Shown piece after piece: positions 13,926-15,000 of a stretch of 15,000 bases of DNA (position 1 is its first letter; the number at the start of each line of letters is the position of its first letter). The stretch is taken from positions 7,449,979 through 7,464,978 of the forward strand of contig CAUJGJ010000313.1 of assembly GCA_963170055.1 (NCBI GenBank). Direction: 5' to 3'. This DNA comes from Halisarca cf. caerulea (lineage: Eukaryota > Porifera > Demospongiae > Chondrillida > Halisarcidae). A program made the translations under genes and the position numbers. The notes below the pieces were generated by a model. The model worked only from the letters and a program-made list of their open reading frames with translations, ran no database searches and was not told the DNA's origin.

Positions 13926-14081
13926 ATGTCTGAAAATAAGGACAAAAATCGAACTGAAGAAGACGAAATTTTTGTCAAAGGGATTCGGTACGTAGTTGCT
14001 TGCTCTCGAGGCACTGCTTGCCGCTATCCTGCGGAGGGAAGCTCCAAGAACTCACAAGAGAGCATGAAAGATCTTCGTTGA
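13926..14081 (+). CDS. 51-codon ORF, possible first coding exon
   Basis: ATG 13926 opens MSENKDKNRTEEDEIFVKGI, a hydrophilic, charged start of the kind common at protein N-termini. It continues RYVVACSRGTACRYP to a TGA at 14079-14081. A good donor, ATTCG followed by GTACGT, lies directly after the charged segment at about 13988, so the true exon could end there. The sequence is unique and sits under the CpG-containing block. No domain is recognised. The alternative is chance: 51 codons is short, and an overlapping minus-strand frame is also open. Confidence 0.25.
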   Translation: MSENKDKNRTEEDEIFVKGIRYVVACSRGTACRYPAEGSSKNSQESMKDLR

Positions 14082-14126
14082 CGATGGTCAATTATATATC
14101 GAAAGAAGAGCGATTCGTTTTTGAGA

Positions 14127-14258
14127 ATTGTTCAATCCTAAATCACAGATTCTTGCTGTGTGCTATATAGTCTGACGTAGCCAGACTCATCCTATAAAAT
14201 GGTAGCACATAGTAAGAATCTGTGTTTGTTCAACTTCTACACTGAAAGATTGAACAAT
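14127..14258. repeat. Two-tier inverted repeat (large hairpin)
   Basis: The outer stem ATTGTTCAATC (14127-14137) pairs exactly with GATTGAACAAT (14248-14258). The inner stem CACAGATTCTTGCTGTGTGC plus TA (14144-14165) pairs with 14203-14224 over 22 bp with two transitions, both G-U compatible in RNA. The loop contains a copy of the transposon terminus seen at 8239. The whole looks like a foldback element or structured RNA precursor. Confidence 0.75.
14168..14192 (+). mobile_element. Solo terminus of the 787-bp transposon family
   Basis: TAGTCTGACGTAGCCAGACT followed by CATCCT matches the left end at 8239 with two differences over about 26 bp. No partner right end (GGCTACGCCAGACTA) or subterminal AAAGGGTCTGG block is found downstream. 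The 20-mer is itself nearly self-complementary (AGTCTG ... CAGACT). Confidence 0.65.
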
Positions 14259-14277
14259 CCTCATATCTTTACAATCC

Positions 14278-14457
14278 ATGCGAGAAGATGAAACTGATGG
14301 TGTTTACCATGTGCAAAGTGTACTGCATGGATTCATATTACTTATATCACACAATTTACTGCCTTGGAGAACATTAATGTTACTGAGGCCGTCCCATTTG
14401 TATATAGAATTCTTTATATCATTATTTCCTCCGGAGACTTCACTTTATTATCCCTAA
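14278..14457 (+). other. 59-codon ORF, probably chance
   Basis: The frame MREDETDGVYHVQSVLHGFI continues as a hydrophobic/aromatic stretch to TAA at 14455-14457. It has mixed composition and is not a simple repeat. However, it lacks a recognisable motif and leads into G-poor, T/C-rich DNA. Confidence 0.1.
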
Positions 14458-14564
14458 GCTTTTCATTCCTCGAACTCTATTATTCCTTACTTAGACTTCT
14501 TATCTTTCCCCTATCCTTCTATTCCTACAATTTTTACTAACTTTATAATTTTTCAGCCTTGCTT
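14420..14564 (+). other. Strand-asymmetric, G-poor pyrimidine/AT tract
   Basis: About 145 bases contain only a handful of G, with many TTCC, TCTT and CCTT runs, and end in TAATTTTTCAG (CAG at 14562-14564). This resembles an extended polypyrimidine tract before a 3' splice site; a second TTTTCAG follows at about 14570-14576. No exon beyond it is recognisable. Confidence 0.3.
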
Positions 14565-14591
14565 TACATTTTCAGGACCAAAATAAAAGGA

Positions 14592-14710
14592 GGGGGGGGG
14601 GCTATTTTGTCCTGGTAGGGCCCAAAACAGCAACCGAATCAGGTTGAATTAGGCCCCATGGGGCCCAAAACAGCAACCAAATTTAGCCCCATAGGGCCTA
14701 ATTTAGGGGG
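14592..14710. repeat. G10 run and duplicated GGGCCCAAAACAGCAACC block
   Basis: A G10 run (14592-14601) is followed by GGGCCCAAAACAGCAACC twice, about 42 bp apart (near 14619 and 14661). GGCCCCATGGGGCC (14652-14665) is a perfect 14-bp palindrome, and a related AGCCCCATAGGGCCTA follows. This is probably part of a G-rich interspersed repeat like 13447-13674. Confidence 0.6.
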
Positions 14711-14768
14711 GTCTGAATTTGGCATGACATACACATACATATGTACTGTATGTGTGTGCGTGTGTATT

Positions 14769-14940
14769 CACTGGGACCCCATGTAACAAACTCCCCTAAT
14801 AGTGGAAACCTCTCTATAATGGACTTCTTTTGTGGGTCCAGATAGATTGCTATGTGTGTAAAATAACATCTGAATAGTGGAAACCTCTGTATAACAGACT
14901 GTTTTTCAGTTCCCAAAGTGTCCGTTATAGAGATTTTCTG
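14769..14940. mobile_element. MITE family B, copy 2
   Basis: It is collinear with 2588-2762: GAAACCTCTCTATAA, AGATAGATTGCTATGTG, AAAATAACATCTGAATAGTG and ACTGTTTTTCAG appear in the same order and spacing. The left terminus has decayed to CACTGGGACCCC and the right to GATTTTCTG. It is non-coding. Confidence 0.78.
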
Positions 14941-15000
14941 TGTACAGAATTTATAGTATTCCTTAGACTATTTTGAATACTCTGTACACATACATGTATA

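Overview
This is eukaryotic, probably metazoan, intergenic or intronic DNA. There are no operons, no Shine-Dalgarno-type gene spacing and no long clean reading frame. The window instead holds many long (CA/TG)n microsatellites, TACGTA/TGTACA tetranucleotide tracts, at least ten minisatellites with distinct periods, and a dense population of short inverted-repeat transposons. Most computed open frames are artefacts of simple repeats. The mixture of pogo/Tigger-like MITEs, dinucleotide tracts and a decayed RecQ-like helicase fragment fits a marine invertebrate such as a sponge, but that assignment is a low-confidence inference.

Layout. Bases 1-780 are CpG-rich and mostly unique, like a promoter or first-exon region, with a good splice-donor match at 228. 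Bases 790-7650 alternate microsatellites, MITEs of several related families (termini near CAGTGRRACCTC, TA target duplications), and minisatellites of 49, 26 and 15/16 bp. At 7732-8036 an inverted-repeat element contains six exact 32-bp tandem units made of its own terminal motif. A 27-35 bp minisatellite follows at 8037-9150 and is split by a 787-bp transposon (8239-9025) with 9-bp target duplications; that transposon carries a broken helicase fragment. From 9150 to 12815 there are a SINE-like tail, a small unassigned ORF, an 11-bp array inside a MITE-like shell, a 19-bp array, and a 372-bp alternating purine-pyrimidine block. After 12815 comes another MITE, then the best candidate exon (about 13224-13443), a G-run-rich repeat, a CpG-rich promoter-like block with a 51-codon ORF (13926-14081), a strong hairpin around a lone transposon terminus, and a final MITE.

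How the parts relate. No multi-gene system is visible. The strongest recurring theme is a physical link between inverted-repeat transposons and tandem repeats: arrays lie inside elements, array units resemble element termini, and elements abut TACGTA tracts. If the donor at 228 and the acceptor at 13223 are real, most of the window could be one large repeat-filled first intron on the + strand; this is a hypothesis only.
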